A stretch of DNA of 25,547 nt from CAZNUP01 sp964609775. GTDB taxonomy: Bacteria > Patescibacteriota > Microgenomatia > JAMCZE01. Both the position numbers and the translations under genes were made by a program. Of this stretch, positions 14,058 to 19,889 are shown piece by piece. The number at the start of each line of letters is the position of its first letter. The stretch's first letter is position 1. Below the pieces are notes generated by a model. It saw only the letters and a list, made by a program, of their open reading frames with translations. It was not told the DNA's origin and ran no database searches. The stretch lies in contig CAZSSJ010000017.1 of assembly GCA_964609775.1 (NCBI GenBank), positions 1 to 25,547 of the forward strand, given 5' to 3'.

Positions 14058-15494
14058 ATGGAGAGCTATTTAGCCTTGCTTCGGGAATTTGTTTTCTTTA
14101 AGACAATTTCGACTGATCCGGCATACAAAAACGAAATTGAGAAGTGTGTGACGTGGCTTTCGGGCCTGTTTAAAGAGAATGGGTTTGAAGTGGAGATTTG
14201 GAGGGGTGAGGGTAATCCTGTCGTGTACGCGGACTACAGACTACCAATTACAGACTACCGACAAAAAGAAACAATTCTGGTTTACGGGCACTATGATGTT
14301 CAGCCCGCCTACGCCTCCGGCTTCGGCGAGGCGAGCCCGCTTCGCTCAGGTGAAGGCGAGGCGAGCCCGCTTCGCTCAGGTGAAGGCGAGGCAAAGCCTG
14401 CCGAGGAGCTGTGGAAAAAGGAGGGTTGGAAAAGAGACCCATTTATTCTCCGAAAAGTTGGGGACAGGTTGGTGGCCAGAGGAGTCATTGATAATAAGGG
14501 CCAGATTCTCATTCACATGGCAACGGTTTTTAAGCTCATCCGGGAGGGGAAATTGAAGTACAACATTAAATTCCTGATTGAAGGCGACGAGGAGACGGGG
14601 GCTGGGGATTTGAGAAAGCAGATCAAAATCAACAAGGAGAAATTAAAAGTTGATCATGTGCTGGTTTCTGACGGGGAAATCGTTGGAGATAGCCCTGTGA
14701 TCGAACTTTCTTTTCGGGGAGGGTTCAATTGTACGTTGCACTATGCGACCGCATTGACCAACGTGCATTCAGGGATTTATGGGTGCGCGATTCCGAACGC
14801 GGCTTATGAGTTGGCGAAGTTTGCGGCGGGACTTTATGACAAAAATAACCGGGTGGTGGTGCCGGGGTTCTATGACGGTGTGGACAAGATTTCTCCGGAA
14901 CAAAAAACCAACTCGAAGAAGCTTCTTAAGCTGTCAGGGGATGTGTTGGGGATGATTGGAGCGAAAAAGATGCTCACCGAGCCGGGGCTGGATTTCTTCA
15001 CGCAAACGGGGCTGCGGCCGGCTCTCGAAGTGACTGGATTTAAATCGGGTTATATTTCCGAGGGCTATGCTAACATCATTCCGGCGACCGCGGAAGTTAA
15101 GATGAATGTCCGATTAGTCACGTCACAAGATCCGGACAGAGTCGCTTCGGCGCTGGAAAAATATGTCAAGAAGGTGACACCAAAACACGTCGATTTTAAA
15201 TTTACAGTTTTCGGGAAGCATTTTCCGATCAGGGTGGATGTGTCAAATGACAAAACGCAGCTGGTGAAACGACTTTTGCGAGGGAGTCATGGAAAGGAAG
15301 CGGTCCACCGGCACATTGGCGGAGCGATTCCGATTGTCTTTGACTTTGTGAATGAGCTTAAGGCAAACACGATCATGGTGCCTTTATGCAATGAAGACTG
15401 CAATATGCACGGAGCGGGGGAGAATTTCCGGGTTGATTTGGTGGAGAAGGGACTGGATTTTAGTGGGAGATTCTTTGGTAATGCGTCTTCATGA
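14058..15494 (+). CDS. M20 family metallopeptidase (dipeptidase-like)
   Basis: 478 residues. Two-zinc site: LVYGHYDVQPA (His78, catalytic Asp80), RGVIDNKGQ (bridging Asp145), LIEGDEETGAG (Glu178 base, Glu179 ligand), VSDGE (Asp205), and MHGAGENF near the C-terminus for the last His. A dimerisation (lid) domain lies between. The closest characterised relatives are cytosolic dipeptidases such as carnosinase/CNDP-like enzymes, which fits an organism living on imported peptides. Two repeat insertions lie between strand 2 and the zinc site: a heptamer array (14232-14266, DYRLPITDYRQK) and a 30-base tandem repeat (14325-14392, GEASPLRSGE twice). Both keep the frame and would form a surface loop near the active-site entrance. 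Confidence 0.92.
   Translation: MESYLALLREFVFFKTISTDPAYKNEIEKCVTWLSGLFKENGFEVEIWRGEGNPVVYADYRLPITDYRQKETILVYGHYDVQPAYASGFGEASPLRSGEGEASPLRSGEGEAKPAEELWKKEGWKRDPFILRKVGDRLVARGVIDNKGQILIHMATVFKLIREGKLKYNIKFLIEGDEETGAGDLRKQIKINKEKLKVDHVLVSDGEIVGDSPVIELSFRGGFNCTLHYATALTNVHSGIYGCAIPNAAYELAKFAAGLYDKNNRVVVPGFYDGVDKISPEQKTNSKKLLKLSGDVLGMIGAKKMLTEPGLDFFTQTGLRPALEVTGFKSGYISEGYANIIPATAEVKMNVRLVTSQDPDRVASALEKYVKKVTPKHVDFKFTVFGKHFPIRVDVSNDKTQLVKRLLRGSHGKEAVHRHIGGAIPIVFDFVNELKANTIMVPLCNEDCNMHGAGENFRVDLVEKGLDFSGRFFGNASS
14232..14266. repeat. Heptamer array inside the M20 peptidase gene
   Basis: GACTACA, GACTACC, AATTACA, GACTACC, GACAAAA: five 7-base units, in frame. The last 15 bases match the end of the folD array at 5676-5690. 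Confidence 0.85.
14325..14392. repeat. 30-base tandem repeat inside the M20 peptidase gene
   Basis: Two perfect 30-base units and the start of a third (GGCGAGGC). Each unit encodes GEASPLRSGE and contains GCTTCGCTCAGG, the core of the REP-like palindromes of this window. Confidence 0.95.
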
Positions 15495-15506
15495 ATTTAA
15501 TGTACC

Positions 15507-15535
15507 TTGACATAATTAATATGGGGTGTTAGAGT
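15507..15535 (+). promoter_or_regulatory. Promoter of the second vapBC operon
   Basis: TTGACA (15507-15512), 17-base spacer, TAGAGT (15530-15535), ATG 6 bases later. Confidence 0.65.
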
Positions 15536-15541
15536 TAATGT

Positions 15542-15796
15542 ATGACGTACACGGCTTCAGTTACCAGTCAAGGACAGGTGAGTATTCCAGCCCCGTTTCG
15601 GAAAAAGTATGGTTTGAGTGGGAATAAAGTGATCTTTGAAGAAACCGTTGACGGTGGGTTGAAACTTAAACCGGTGCCGGACATTATGTCTCTGGCAGGG
15701 ATTTTTAAGACAAAAAAGAGATTTACTCATGAACAGGAAAGGGGTTCGTTTAGACATTATCTTGCCACGAGGCACTTAGGCAATAAGCTTACTTGA
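15542..15796 (+). CDS. vapB: AbrB-type antitoxin of the second vapBC pair
   Basis: 84 residues. The N-terminal SVTSQGQVSIPAPFRKKYGL is a SpoVT/AbrB DNA-binding domain; the C-terminal part (from ~45, LAGIFKTKKRFTHEQERGSF) is the likely toxin-binding tail. The stop overlaps the next ATG by one base (TGATG). The sequence differs clearly from the antitoxin at 635-904, so cross-talk is unlikely. Confidence 0.8.
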   Translation: MTYTASVTSQGQVSIPAPFRKKYGLSGNKVIFEETVDGGLKLKPVPDIMSLAGIFKTKKRFTHEQERGSFRHYLATRHLGNKLT

Positions 15797-16194
15797 TGAG
15801 GACATATTTTGCGGATGCTAATATTTTTCTCCGGTTTCTTCTTCAAGATGTTTCGGATCAATTCCTGGCGGCTAAAGGGTATTTCGATGAGGCAAAAAAG
15901 GGTGAGATTGAGTTAGTTGTTACTTCGGTTATTTTCTTTGAAGTTATCTACGTTTTACGCCATGATTATGGGCTGCCGAAGGTGGAAATTATTCGGTTGA
16001 TGGGAAGTCTTCTCAGTATGCCCTTCCTCAAATTTGAGGAAGAAGATTCGTTGAAAGCGACACTCGTGATGTGGGCTAATAAGAATTTGGATTTAGTTGA
16101 CTGCTATTTGAGTGTGAAGGCGGAGGAGCAGGATGCAGAGGTTCTTACTTTTGATGAAAGGCTTTCCAGACATAAAAAACAGGCGAGGGGTTAG
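15796..16194 (+). CDS. vapC: VapC-like PIN-domain ribonuclease toxin, second copy
   Basis: 132 residues from ATG 15796. PIN active-site residues: Asp7 (FADANI), Glu49 (FFEV), Asp102 (VDCYL), Asp120 (TFDERL). It is coupled to the upstream antitoxin. Together with the pair at 241-904 it gives two independent vapBC modules in 16 kb, on opposite strands. RNA target unknown. Confidence 0.85.
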   Translation: MRTYFADANIFLRFLLQDVSDQFLAAKGYFDEAKKGEIELVVTSVIFFEVIYVLRHDYGLPKVEIIRLMGSLLSMPFLKFEEEDSLKATLVMWANKNLDLVDCYLSVKAEEQDAEVLTFDERLSRHKKQARG

Positions 16195-16203
16195 CCTCGC
16201 CTG
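16178..16203 (-). terminator. Terminator for the minus-strand small genes
   Basis: Perfect 9-bp stem CAGGCGAGG/CCTCGCCTG. On the minus strand it is followed by six T; on the plus strand no T tract follows. It therefore ends transcription of the 16219-16434 gene, and it overlaps the end of the second vapC. Confidence 0.8.
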
Positions 16204-16218
16204 AGTTAGACTTTCGTG

Positions 16219-16434
16219 TTAGTGTGTTGTAAGTTGCTCGGCTTTTGTCAAGGGGACTCCCAGTCCGCTGGTTGGTGATGTTGCTTGGTCAACCTGCGCC
16301 GCTGCTGAATCGGCGGCTTTTCTGGCTTGTTGATCAGATGTGCCTAGTTGTAACTCTGTGTTAAAAGTGCTCGCCCAGGCTTTGTCTGGTGGCGGCACGC
16401 ATGAACATTCTTTCCTTGCTGATGTATGAGCCAT
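16219..16434 (-). CDS. Small hypothetical protein, Cys motif near N-terminus
   Basis: 71 residues. It has an excellent ribosome site (GGAGGTGAAAC before ATG) and a good terminator 15 bases after the stop, which together argue for a real gene. The sequence begins MAHTSARKECSCVPPPDKAW (CxC at 10-12), then an Ala/Thr/Gln-rich hydrophilic region. There is no signal peptide or membrane segment. No family recognised; a peptide precursor or small regulatory protein is possible but unproven. Likely the second gene of a transcript that starts with the gene at 16498-16707. Confidence 0.55.
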   Translation of the reverse strand: MAHTSARKECSCVPPPDKAWASTFNTELQLGTSDQQARKAADSAAAQVDQATSPTSGLGVPLTKAEQLTTH

Positions 16435-16452
16435 GTTTCACCTCCTTCTTTG

Positions 16453-16499
16453 AGGTGTCCTTAATTTTGGTCAGAATCGATCGAAAATTAAGGACACCT
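16453..16499. repeat. Perfect 16-bp inverted repeat between two small genes
   Basis: AGGTGTCCTTAATTTT (16453-16468) and its exact complement (16484-16499) enclose a 15-base loop. It covers the stop codon of the 16498-16707 gene and ends just before the ribosome site of the 16219-16434 gene. There is no T tract, so it is an RNA-processing or stability hairpin, an operator, or a tiny mobile palindrome rather than a terminator. Confidence 0.8.
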
Positions 16500-16707
16500 A
16501 CTTTGTTCCGGCAGTATTTCCTTCAGTAGTCTGATTTCCCAAATTGAGCACGTACATTAATATTGCTTGTGGATCTCCGAATTCGTCTTTTCTTCCTAGT
16601 CCTTCCATGGGACTAGCAGAAGTTCTTTTCTTCTTTTCATTGCCACCTTCGATTAAAGGTGCAGTATTTGTGGCCTTTCCGCCTTTATTGAATTCTGGAC
16701 CTGTCAT
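16498..16707 (-). CDS. Small hypothetical protein, Gly/Asn-rich
   Basis: 69 residues with an excellent ribosome site (GAGGAGGTGAAAAC before ATG) and a TATAAA about 22 bases further up. Sequence: MTGPEFNKGGKATNTAPLIE, a Lys/Arg patch, then a short hydrophobic stretch (AILMYVLNLG) and a polar tail. It has no recognised domain. The same style of ribosome site as the 16219-16434 gene suggests the two are co-expressed. Confidence 0.55.
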   Translation of the reverse strand: MTGPEFNKGGKATNTAPLIEGGNEKKKRTSASPMEGLGRKDEFGDPQAILMYVLNLGNQTTEGNTAGTK

Positions 16708-16738
16708 GTTTTCACCTCCTCAGTTTTGGTTTATAATC

Positions 16739-16797
16739 CTCCTTCGTTCCTGTTCGGCCCATGCACTACGTGTATGCTGCCGAGCAGTCACTCCGGA
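16739..16797. repeat. Nested-palindrome repeat, copy 1
   Basis: Reads CCTCCTTCGTTCCTG, then TCGGC...GCCGA enclosing CATGCAC/GTGTATG with a three-base loop, then a TCCGG end. Copy 2 at 19579-19637 differs at about five positions, several of them on the same stem loops. A cruciform-forming REP/MITE-like element. Confidence 0.9.
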
Positions 16798-16805
16798 CGG
16801 ATTGA

Positions 16806-16853
16806 TGGTTGCTAAACTCTCCTTCGGCAAGCTCAGGATCGCTAAGCAACCAT
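16806..16853. repeat. Hairpin carrying a REP-like core
   Basis: ATGGTTGCT and AGCAACCAT enclose a core containing TCCTTCGGCAAGCTCAGGA, itself a TCCT...AGGA dyad. It looks like a REP element inserted in the loop of an older hairpin. Confidence 0.6.
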
Positions 16854-16856
16854 TAA

Positions 16857-16886
16857 AAATCCTCCCTATTTTGTTTGGGAGGAATC
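16857..16886 (-). terminator. Terminator-like hairpin, minus strand
   Basis: CCTCCC/GGGAGG with a 10-base loop, followed on the minus strand by ATTTTTA. It would end the transcript of the two small membrane-protein genes at 17033-17340. Confidence 0.55.
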
Positions 16887-17032
16887 TGGTTTTATTTTTC
16901 TATTTATCTAATGTTTAATGTTTATTTTCTTATTATCGATTCCTCCGCAAGTTAGCGCATCCAATTAATTCGGACGGTTTTAAGGGAGAAATTTGCTCGA
17001 CAATATGCTGTTTTCATGCTTCCGTTCTGATT

Positions 17033-17146
17033 CTAGGACCGTTTTTTGGCTTTGTCAAGAGACCGCGTGTCATAATAGCCTAAAATTACAACCATGGCAA
17101 AAATCAGAAGGGTGCCTATTACGAGAATTGTCAATTCTAAGCTCAT
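17033..17146 (-). CDS. 37-residue single-span membrane protein
   Basis: The ATG overlaps the TGA of the upstream gene (ATGA), showing translational coupling. Residues 4-26 (LTILVIGTLLIFAMVVILGY) form one membrane helix, followed by a basic tail DTRSLDKAKKRS, so the C-terminus should be cytosolic. The coupling and clean hydrophobic pattern support a real gene. Function unknown; a small partner of the 65-residue protein is likely. Confidence 0.55.
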   Translation of the reverse strand: MSLELTILVIGTLLIFAMVVILGYYDTRSLDKAKKRS

Positions 17147-17340
17147 TTTCTTTTGGATAGTTGGTGGCCGAAAAACAACAGTCCAGCAGTTGCAACTAAA
17201 TTGAATATTATCAGAGTGATCTTGTCGGTGTCAACGGGCGCGAAGATCGAGACCCAGGCAAGGCCAAAGGTTACCTGAGAAAGGGCAATGGCTACTTGCG
17301 GCCAGTAGGAATAGTCGGTCAGAGTTCGTTTCTTGGGCAT
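17143..17340 (-). CDS. 65-residue two-span membrane protein
   Basis: Basic N-terminus MPKKRTLTDYSYWPQ, then two hydrophobic helices (about 16-34 and 40-58) and a basic end HQLSKRK: a helical hairpin with both ends inside. A TATCAT about 14 bases before the ATG may be the -10 box; it is divergent from the strong promoter at 17375-17404. No family recognised. It forms an operon with the 37-residue protein. Confidence 0.6.
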   Translation of the reverse strand: MPKKRTLTDYSYWPQVAIALSQVTFGLAWVSIFAPVDTDKITLIIFNLVATAGLLFFGHQLSKRK

Positions 17341-17374
17341 GGTTACTTGTGTTTATGATAGCACCTGTTGTGGC

Positions 17375-17404
17375 TTGACTGGAGACGAAGGGCTTTTGTA
17401 CAAT
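17375..17404 (+). promoter_or_regulatory. Strong promoter of an attenuated leader
   Basis: TTGACT (17375-17380), 18-base spacer, TACAAT (17399-17404), then ATG at 17411. Transcription starting here would run into the leader ORF and the attenuator. Confidence 0.7.
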
Positions 17405-17410
17405 CGACTG

Positions 17411-17473
17411 ATGTTGAACCGATACGTGAGCTTCTTTAGCTTTATGAATCTCGCCAGCGCGGGAACGGTTTAA
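17411..17473 (+). CDS. Possible 20-residue leader peptide
   Basis: MLNRYVSFFSFMNLASAGTV, starting 6 bases after the -10 box as for other leaderless genes here. Its stop codon lies at the end of the first strand of the antiterminator-like hairpin, the position expected for translation-coupled attenuation. It has three Phe in four residues (FFSF), which could be the sensing codons. Alternatively this is only the 5' part of a small RNA. Confidence 0.4.
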   Translation: MLNRYVSFFSFMNLASAGTV

Positions 17474-17525
17474 TGTTTGAGTTAAAGAATATATAAACCG
17501 ATCCCGCAAACAAGCGGGATTTTTT
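17459..17525 (+). terminator. Attenuator: competing antiterminator and terminator hairpins
   Basis: Terminator: ATCCCGC (17501-17507), loop AAACAA, GCGGGAT (17514-17520), then six T. Competing hairpin: GCGGGAACGGTTTA (17459-17472) pairs with TAAACCGATCCCGC (17494-17507), 13 pairs with one A-A mismatch. Both use 17501-17507, so only one can form. Confidence 0.75.
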
Positions 17526-17547
17526 AATGGCGAGAAAAGTGTAGGTT

Positions 17548-17569
17548 ACTGTTTGCGATCGCACACAGT
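17548..17569. promoter_or_regulatory. 22-bp palindrome, possible operator
   Basis: ACTGT-TGCGATCGCA-ACAGT pattern with one mismatched pair. The centre GCGATCGC is the octamer known as HIP1 in cyanobacteria. It lies between the attenuator and the small ORF at 17632, where a regulator could bind. Confidence 0.4.
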
Positions 17570-17631
17570 AATCGACAGGTTTCCGATTCGAAAATGTATG
17601 AATTTGAGATTTTGAAGGAGGTGAAAAGATT

Positions 17632-17685
17632 ATGGCGGTTTTAGGTGGACAGGAATCGTCGATTGTTGGGGGAATCCAGTTGTGA
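17632..17685 (+). CDS. 17-residue peptide with strong ribosome site
   Basis: AAGGAGGTGAAAAG precedes ATG at ideal spacing. MAVLGGQESSIVGGIQL has two Gly-Gly pairs. It either is a tiny peptide, or is the first exon-like part of a frameshifted small gene whose rest is the overlapping ORF at 17645-17854. Confidence 0.4.
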   Translation: MAVLGGQESSIVGGIQL

Positions 17686-17854
17686 TCAAGGTACTTTACA
17701 GAAACCGACTGTCGATAGGCAGGCACTAGCCGAGAGGTTTAGACGGGAGGGTCCTGGTAACACCCGGGAAAGGCTGTACGGGCTTGGCTGCGGGAGAGAT
17801 CCCAAGTCCGGGGGTGATGCACCTAAGAGGCAGTGTTGCAGCACGATGAAGTGA
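17645..17854 (+). CDS. Cys-rich small ORF, possibly frameshifted from 17632
   Basis: 69 residues if read from GTG 17645, but this start has no ribosome site; the good one serves ATG 17632 in another frame. The C-terminal part (GLGCGRDPKSGGDAPKRQCC) is basic and has four Cys, counting one near residue 13. A +1 shift before 17683 would join both parts into a ~75-residue protein. The same DNA can fold (GGGCTTGG/CCAAGTCC, 17787-17818), so it may instead be a structured leader of the aminopeptidase gene. Undecided. Confidence 0.3.
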   Translation: MDRNRRLLGESSCDQGTLQKPTVDRQALAERFRREGPGNTRERLYGLGCGRDPKSGGDAPKRQCCSTMK

Positions 17855-17884
17855 GGTAGTGAGCGAATGATATCTGGAGTCGAG

Positions 17885-17890
17885 TATAAT
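17885..17890 (+). promoter_or_regulatory. -10 box of the aminopeptidase gene
   Basis: Perfect TATAAT, 9 bases before the preferred ATG at 17900. No good -35 box is visible 17 bases upstream. Confidence 0.5.
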
Positions 17891-17899
17891 CAGGGCGTT

Positions 17900-18913
17900 A
17901 TGCCTAAGTTTCAAAAGGCTGTTGAAAATATTGTGGTTAATTGCCTCCAGATTAAAGGATCTGATCGGGTGGTGGTGGTTACGGACCAGGAACGATTGGA
18001 AATTGGGACGGCAATTGCGGACCGGTCGAGGCAAGTGGCGGAGACGAAACTGGTTATTATTGAAGAGCACATTAGCCGACCGGCTAAGGACCTGCCAGAC
18101 AGTCTGAAGAAGGTCATAGACGAGTTTAAACCAACCGTTTCGGCCTATGCGGCGACGGGGAAGCCTGGGGAGTTGCCGGGATTTCGGATGCCGCTCATCA
18201 ATCATTTGGTTAAGACGCACAAGGCTCGACACGGGCATATGGTGGGCATCGAGGATAAATTAATGCTTTCCGGGATGAGTCTGGACTATGGGAAAGTGCA
18301 GAAAGCCATTGCCAAGCTTTATAAAATTCTCAAACCTTCGAGAGTGATTAAAATCACGTGCCCTTACGGCACGGACTTGACGGTGAAACTATCGCCGAAA
18401 ATTAGGTGGGTGCCAACTGATGGGCGGATTACGACTTCCGGGGAGTGGTCGAATTTGCCTGAGGGGGAGATTTTTACCTGTCCGGAGCAGGTTAACGGGA
18501 AGGTGGTCGCCTGGGTGGTTGGCGATCATTTTTCGGAAAAATTTGGAGTTTTGAAAGAACCGCTTGTTATTACGATCGAAAACGCAGTTATTACGAAGGT
18601 AGAAAGTGAAAATGAGGAGCTACGGGAGGAGTTTTGGGAGTATGTTTCGCACTATGAAAATGGGAAACGGGTGGGGGAGTTTGCCGTTGGAGCGTTGTTG
18701 GGGCTAAATGAGTTGACCGGTAATCTGCTTCAGGATGAGAAGTTCCCGGGAGTGCACATGGCCTTTGGCCATCCCTACACGGAGAAAACCGGGGCAAAGT
18801 GGGACGCGGAATCGCATGTGGATGTCATTCCCCTCCAGGTTAGCATTGTTGTAGACGGCAGGGAGATCATGAGAGACGGAAAATTTACGATTGATCTTGG
18901 GGCGAATGTATGA
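17900..18913 (+). CDS. M29-type (thermophilic metalloprotease family) aminopeptidase
   Basis: 337 residues from ATG 17900; an upstream ATG at 17867 is in frame, but a TATAAT at 17885-17890 favours 17900. The C-terminal half carries family blocks: WSNLPEGEIFTCPE, VGEFAVGALLGLNELTGNLLQDEKFPG, HMAFGHPYTEKTGAKWDAESHVDV and the final DGKFTIDLG. The Glu in GEFAVG and the His in HMAFG and SHVD are probable metal ligands. It would release N-terminal amino acids from peptides in the cytosol, complementing the M20 dipeptidase. Usual length is about 370-410, so this is a compact version. Confidence 0.85.
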   Translation: MPKFQKAVENIVVNCLQIKGSDRVVVVTDQERLEIGTAIADRSRQVAETKLVIIEEHISRPAKDLPDSLKKVIDEFKPTVSAYAATGKPGELPGFRMPLINHLVKTHKARHGHMVGIEDKLMLSGMSLDYGKVQKAIAKLYKILKPSRVIKITCPYGTDLTVKLSPKIRWVPTDGRITTSGEWSNLPEGEIFTCPEQVNGKVVAWVVGDHFSEKFGVLKEPLVITIENAVITKVESENEELREEFWEYVSHYENGKRVGEFAVGALLGLNELTGNLLQDEKFPGVHMAFGHPYTEKTGAKWDAESHVDVIPLQVSIVVDGREIMRDGKFTIDLGANV

Positions 18914-18997
18914 ATTGGCTGAGCGGGGTTTCGTACCTGGAAAAGTGGCTGCTGTGCTTGACAGAGGGTGTATGGAGATGGTATGGTTAGTGACGGC

Positions 18998-19093
18998 ATG
19001 TTAATTTTTGATCTGGTGGATCTGATCATTGCTATCCTTCGAGGTCAGCGCGGCGCCGCAGCTCCCGTCCCAGTCCCAGCTCCAGTGAGTTGA
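18998..19093 (+). CDS. Possible 31-residue membrane peptide
   Basis: MLIFDLVDLIIAILRGQRGA followed by a Pro/Ala/Val tail (APVPVPAPVS). TTGACA (18958-18963) and TATGGT (18982-18987) with 18-base spacing precede the ATG by 10 bases, the leaderless layout of this genome. One membrane helix with a Pro-rich outside or inside tail. Short, so chance cannot be excluded. Confidence 0.35.
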   Translation: MLIFDLVDLIIAILRGQRGAAAPVPVPAPVS

Positions 19094-19145
19094 GAATTCA
19101 AATTAATTCTTGCTCCATGGTCCAAAAAGGACTAAAATTAAGCCT

Positions 19146-19556
19146 GTGGAGAATTGTGTGTTTTGTGGGATTGTGGCGGGAAAGATTCCGGCCCAGAAGA
19201 TAGCGGAGAATGAGGAGTTCGTGGCTTTTTTGGGGATTTTTCCAAGATTTCCGGGAATGACGGTGGTGGTGACAAAAAGGCACACCCAGGACAGTTATGT
19301 TTACCGGTCCTTATCTGAGGACGAATTGGCCAAATTTCATCTTTTTGCAAGAAAAGTTGCTCTGGCTATTGATCGGGCTCTAGGATCATATCGGTGCATT
19401 CAGGTGATGGAAGGGTTTGATATTAAGGACCATGCGCATCTGAAACTGTTTCCTGTTTATGAAGGGAAGATGTATGATTGTTCGTATGAGGGAGATGAGA
19501 AGATGAGCGAGGAGGAGTTGAAGTCGGTGGCGGAAAAGATTAGAAAAGTTGTTTGA
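19146..19556 (+). CDS. HIT family protein with altered His triad
   Basis: 136 residues from GTG 19146, which follows TTGCTC-17-TAAAAT by 7 bases and gives the normal HIT beginning ENCVFCGIVAGKIPAQ. HIT proteins hydrolyse or transfer nucleotides (AMP-linked substrates). Here the motif reads DHAHLKLFP: His96 and the central catalytic-type His98 remain, but the third His is Lys100. Either activity is changed or the neighbouring Lys contacts the phosphate. The rest (FPRFPGMTVVVTKRH) fits the fold. It is followed by repeats and rpsU. Confidence 0.85.
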   Translation: MENCVFCGIVAGKIPAQKIAENEEFVAFLGIFPRFPGMTVVVTKRHTQDSYVYRSLSEDELAKFHLFARKVALAIDRALGSYRCIQVMEGFDIKDHAHLKLFPVYEGKMYDCSYEGDEKMSEEELKSVAEKIRKVV

Positions 19557-19578
19557 GTTTTGGAGGTGAGCCTGAGCC

Positions 19579-19637
19579 CTCCTTCGTTCCTGATCGGCCC
19601 ATGCACTCCGTGTATGCTGCCGAGCAGTTACTTCGGA
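19579..19637. repeat. Nested-palindrome repeat, copy 2
   Basis: Near-identical to 16739-16797 (same order of CCTCCTTCGTTCCTG, TCGGC...GCCGA and CATGCAC/GTGTATG). Located between the HIT gene and rpsU. Confidence 0.9.
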
Positions 19638-19645
19638 AGGGCCCA

Positions 19646-19682
19646 AGAAGCTCTAAGACTCGCAAGCTCGTCAAGAGCTTCT
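19646..19682 (+). promoter_or_regulatory. Hairpin next to the rpsU ribosome site
   Basis: AGAAGCTCT (19646-19654) pairs with AGAGCTTCT (19674-19682), 9 bp, with a REP-like loop. The AGGGGAGG ribosome site of rpsU begins right after the stem, so folding could affect translation. Confidence 0.5.
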
Positions 19683-19702
19683 AGGGGAGGTGTTCATGAT
19701 TC

Positions 19703-19885
19703 ATGGCAGTTGTCAAAGCACAACCAGGACAAAGTTCCGATCAGGTGATTCGGGCATTTCAGAAGAAGGTTCTCGCCGAGGACATTCTTGGCGAGCTCAA
19801 AAAGCGGGAGTTCTATCAGAAACCGGCGATTGTTCGCAAAAACAAACGGATGGCGAAGTTGCACCCGAATAGGAGAATGTATTGA
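19703..19885 (+). CDS. rpsU: Small ribosomal subunit protein bS21
   Basis: 60 residues, basic, with the family pattern VIRAFQKKVLAEDILGELKKREFYQKP and a Lys/Arg-rich C-terminus (RKNKRMAKLHPNRRMY). A ribosome site AGGGGAGG lies about 12 bases upstream; an out-of-frame ATG sits at 19696. bS21 lies in the path of the anti-Shine-Dalgarno region of the 30S platform, of interest in a genome with mostly leaderless starts. It is followed by yqeY, a common pairing (rpsU-yqeY). Confidence 0.9.
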   Translation: MAVVKAQPGQSSDQVIRAFQKKVLAEDILGELKKREFYQKPAIVRKNKRMAKLHPNRRMY

Positions 19886-19889
19886 GTGG

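Larger units (their letters stand above)
16708..17032. other. Gene-free stretch made of hairpins and repeats
   Basis: It contains the upstream region of the 16498-16707 gene, a ~58-base nested palindrome (16739-16797), an ATGGTTGCT/AGCAACCAT hairpin holding a REP-like core (16806-16853), a terminator-like hairpin for the minus strand (16863-16883) and about 130 bases of AT-rich sequence in which I see nothing definite. Confidence 0.7.

Noticed and set aside
16544..16918. A 124-residue plus-strand frame
   Set aside because: It runs antisense across the small gene with a strong ribosome site and across repeats, and has no coding pattern of its own.
18910..18990. A 26-residue ORF overlapping the aminopeptidase stop (ATGA)
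   Set aside because: Trp-rich with no ribosome site of its own; it could equally be chance, and the promoter-like boxes favour the frame at 18998.
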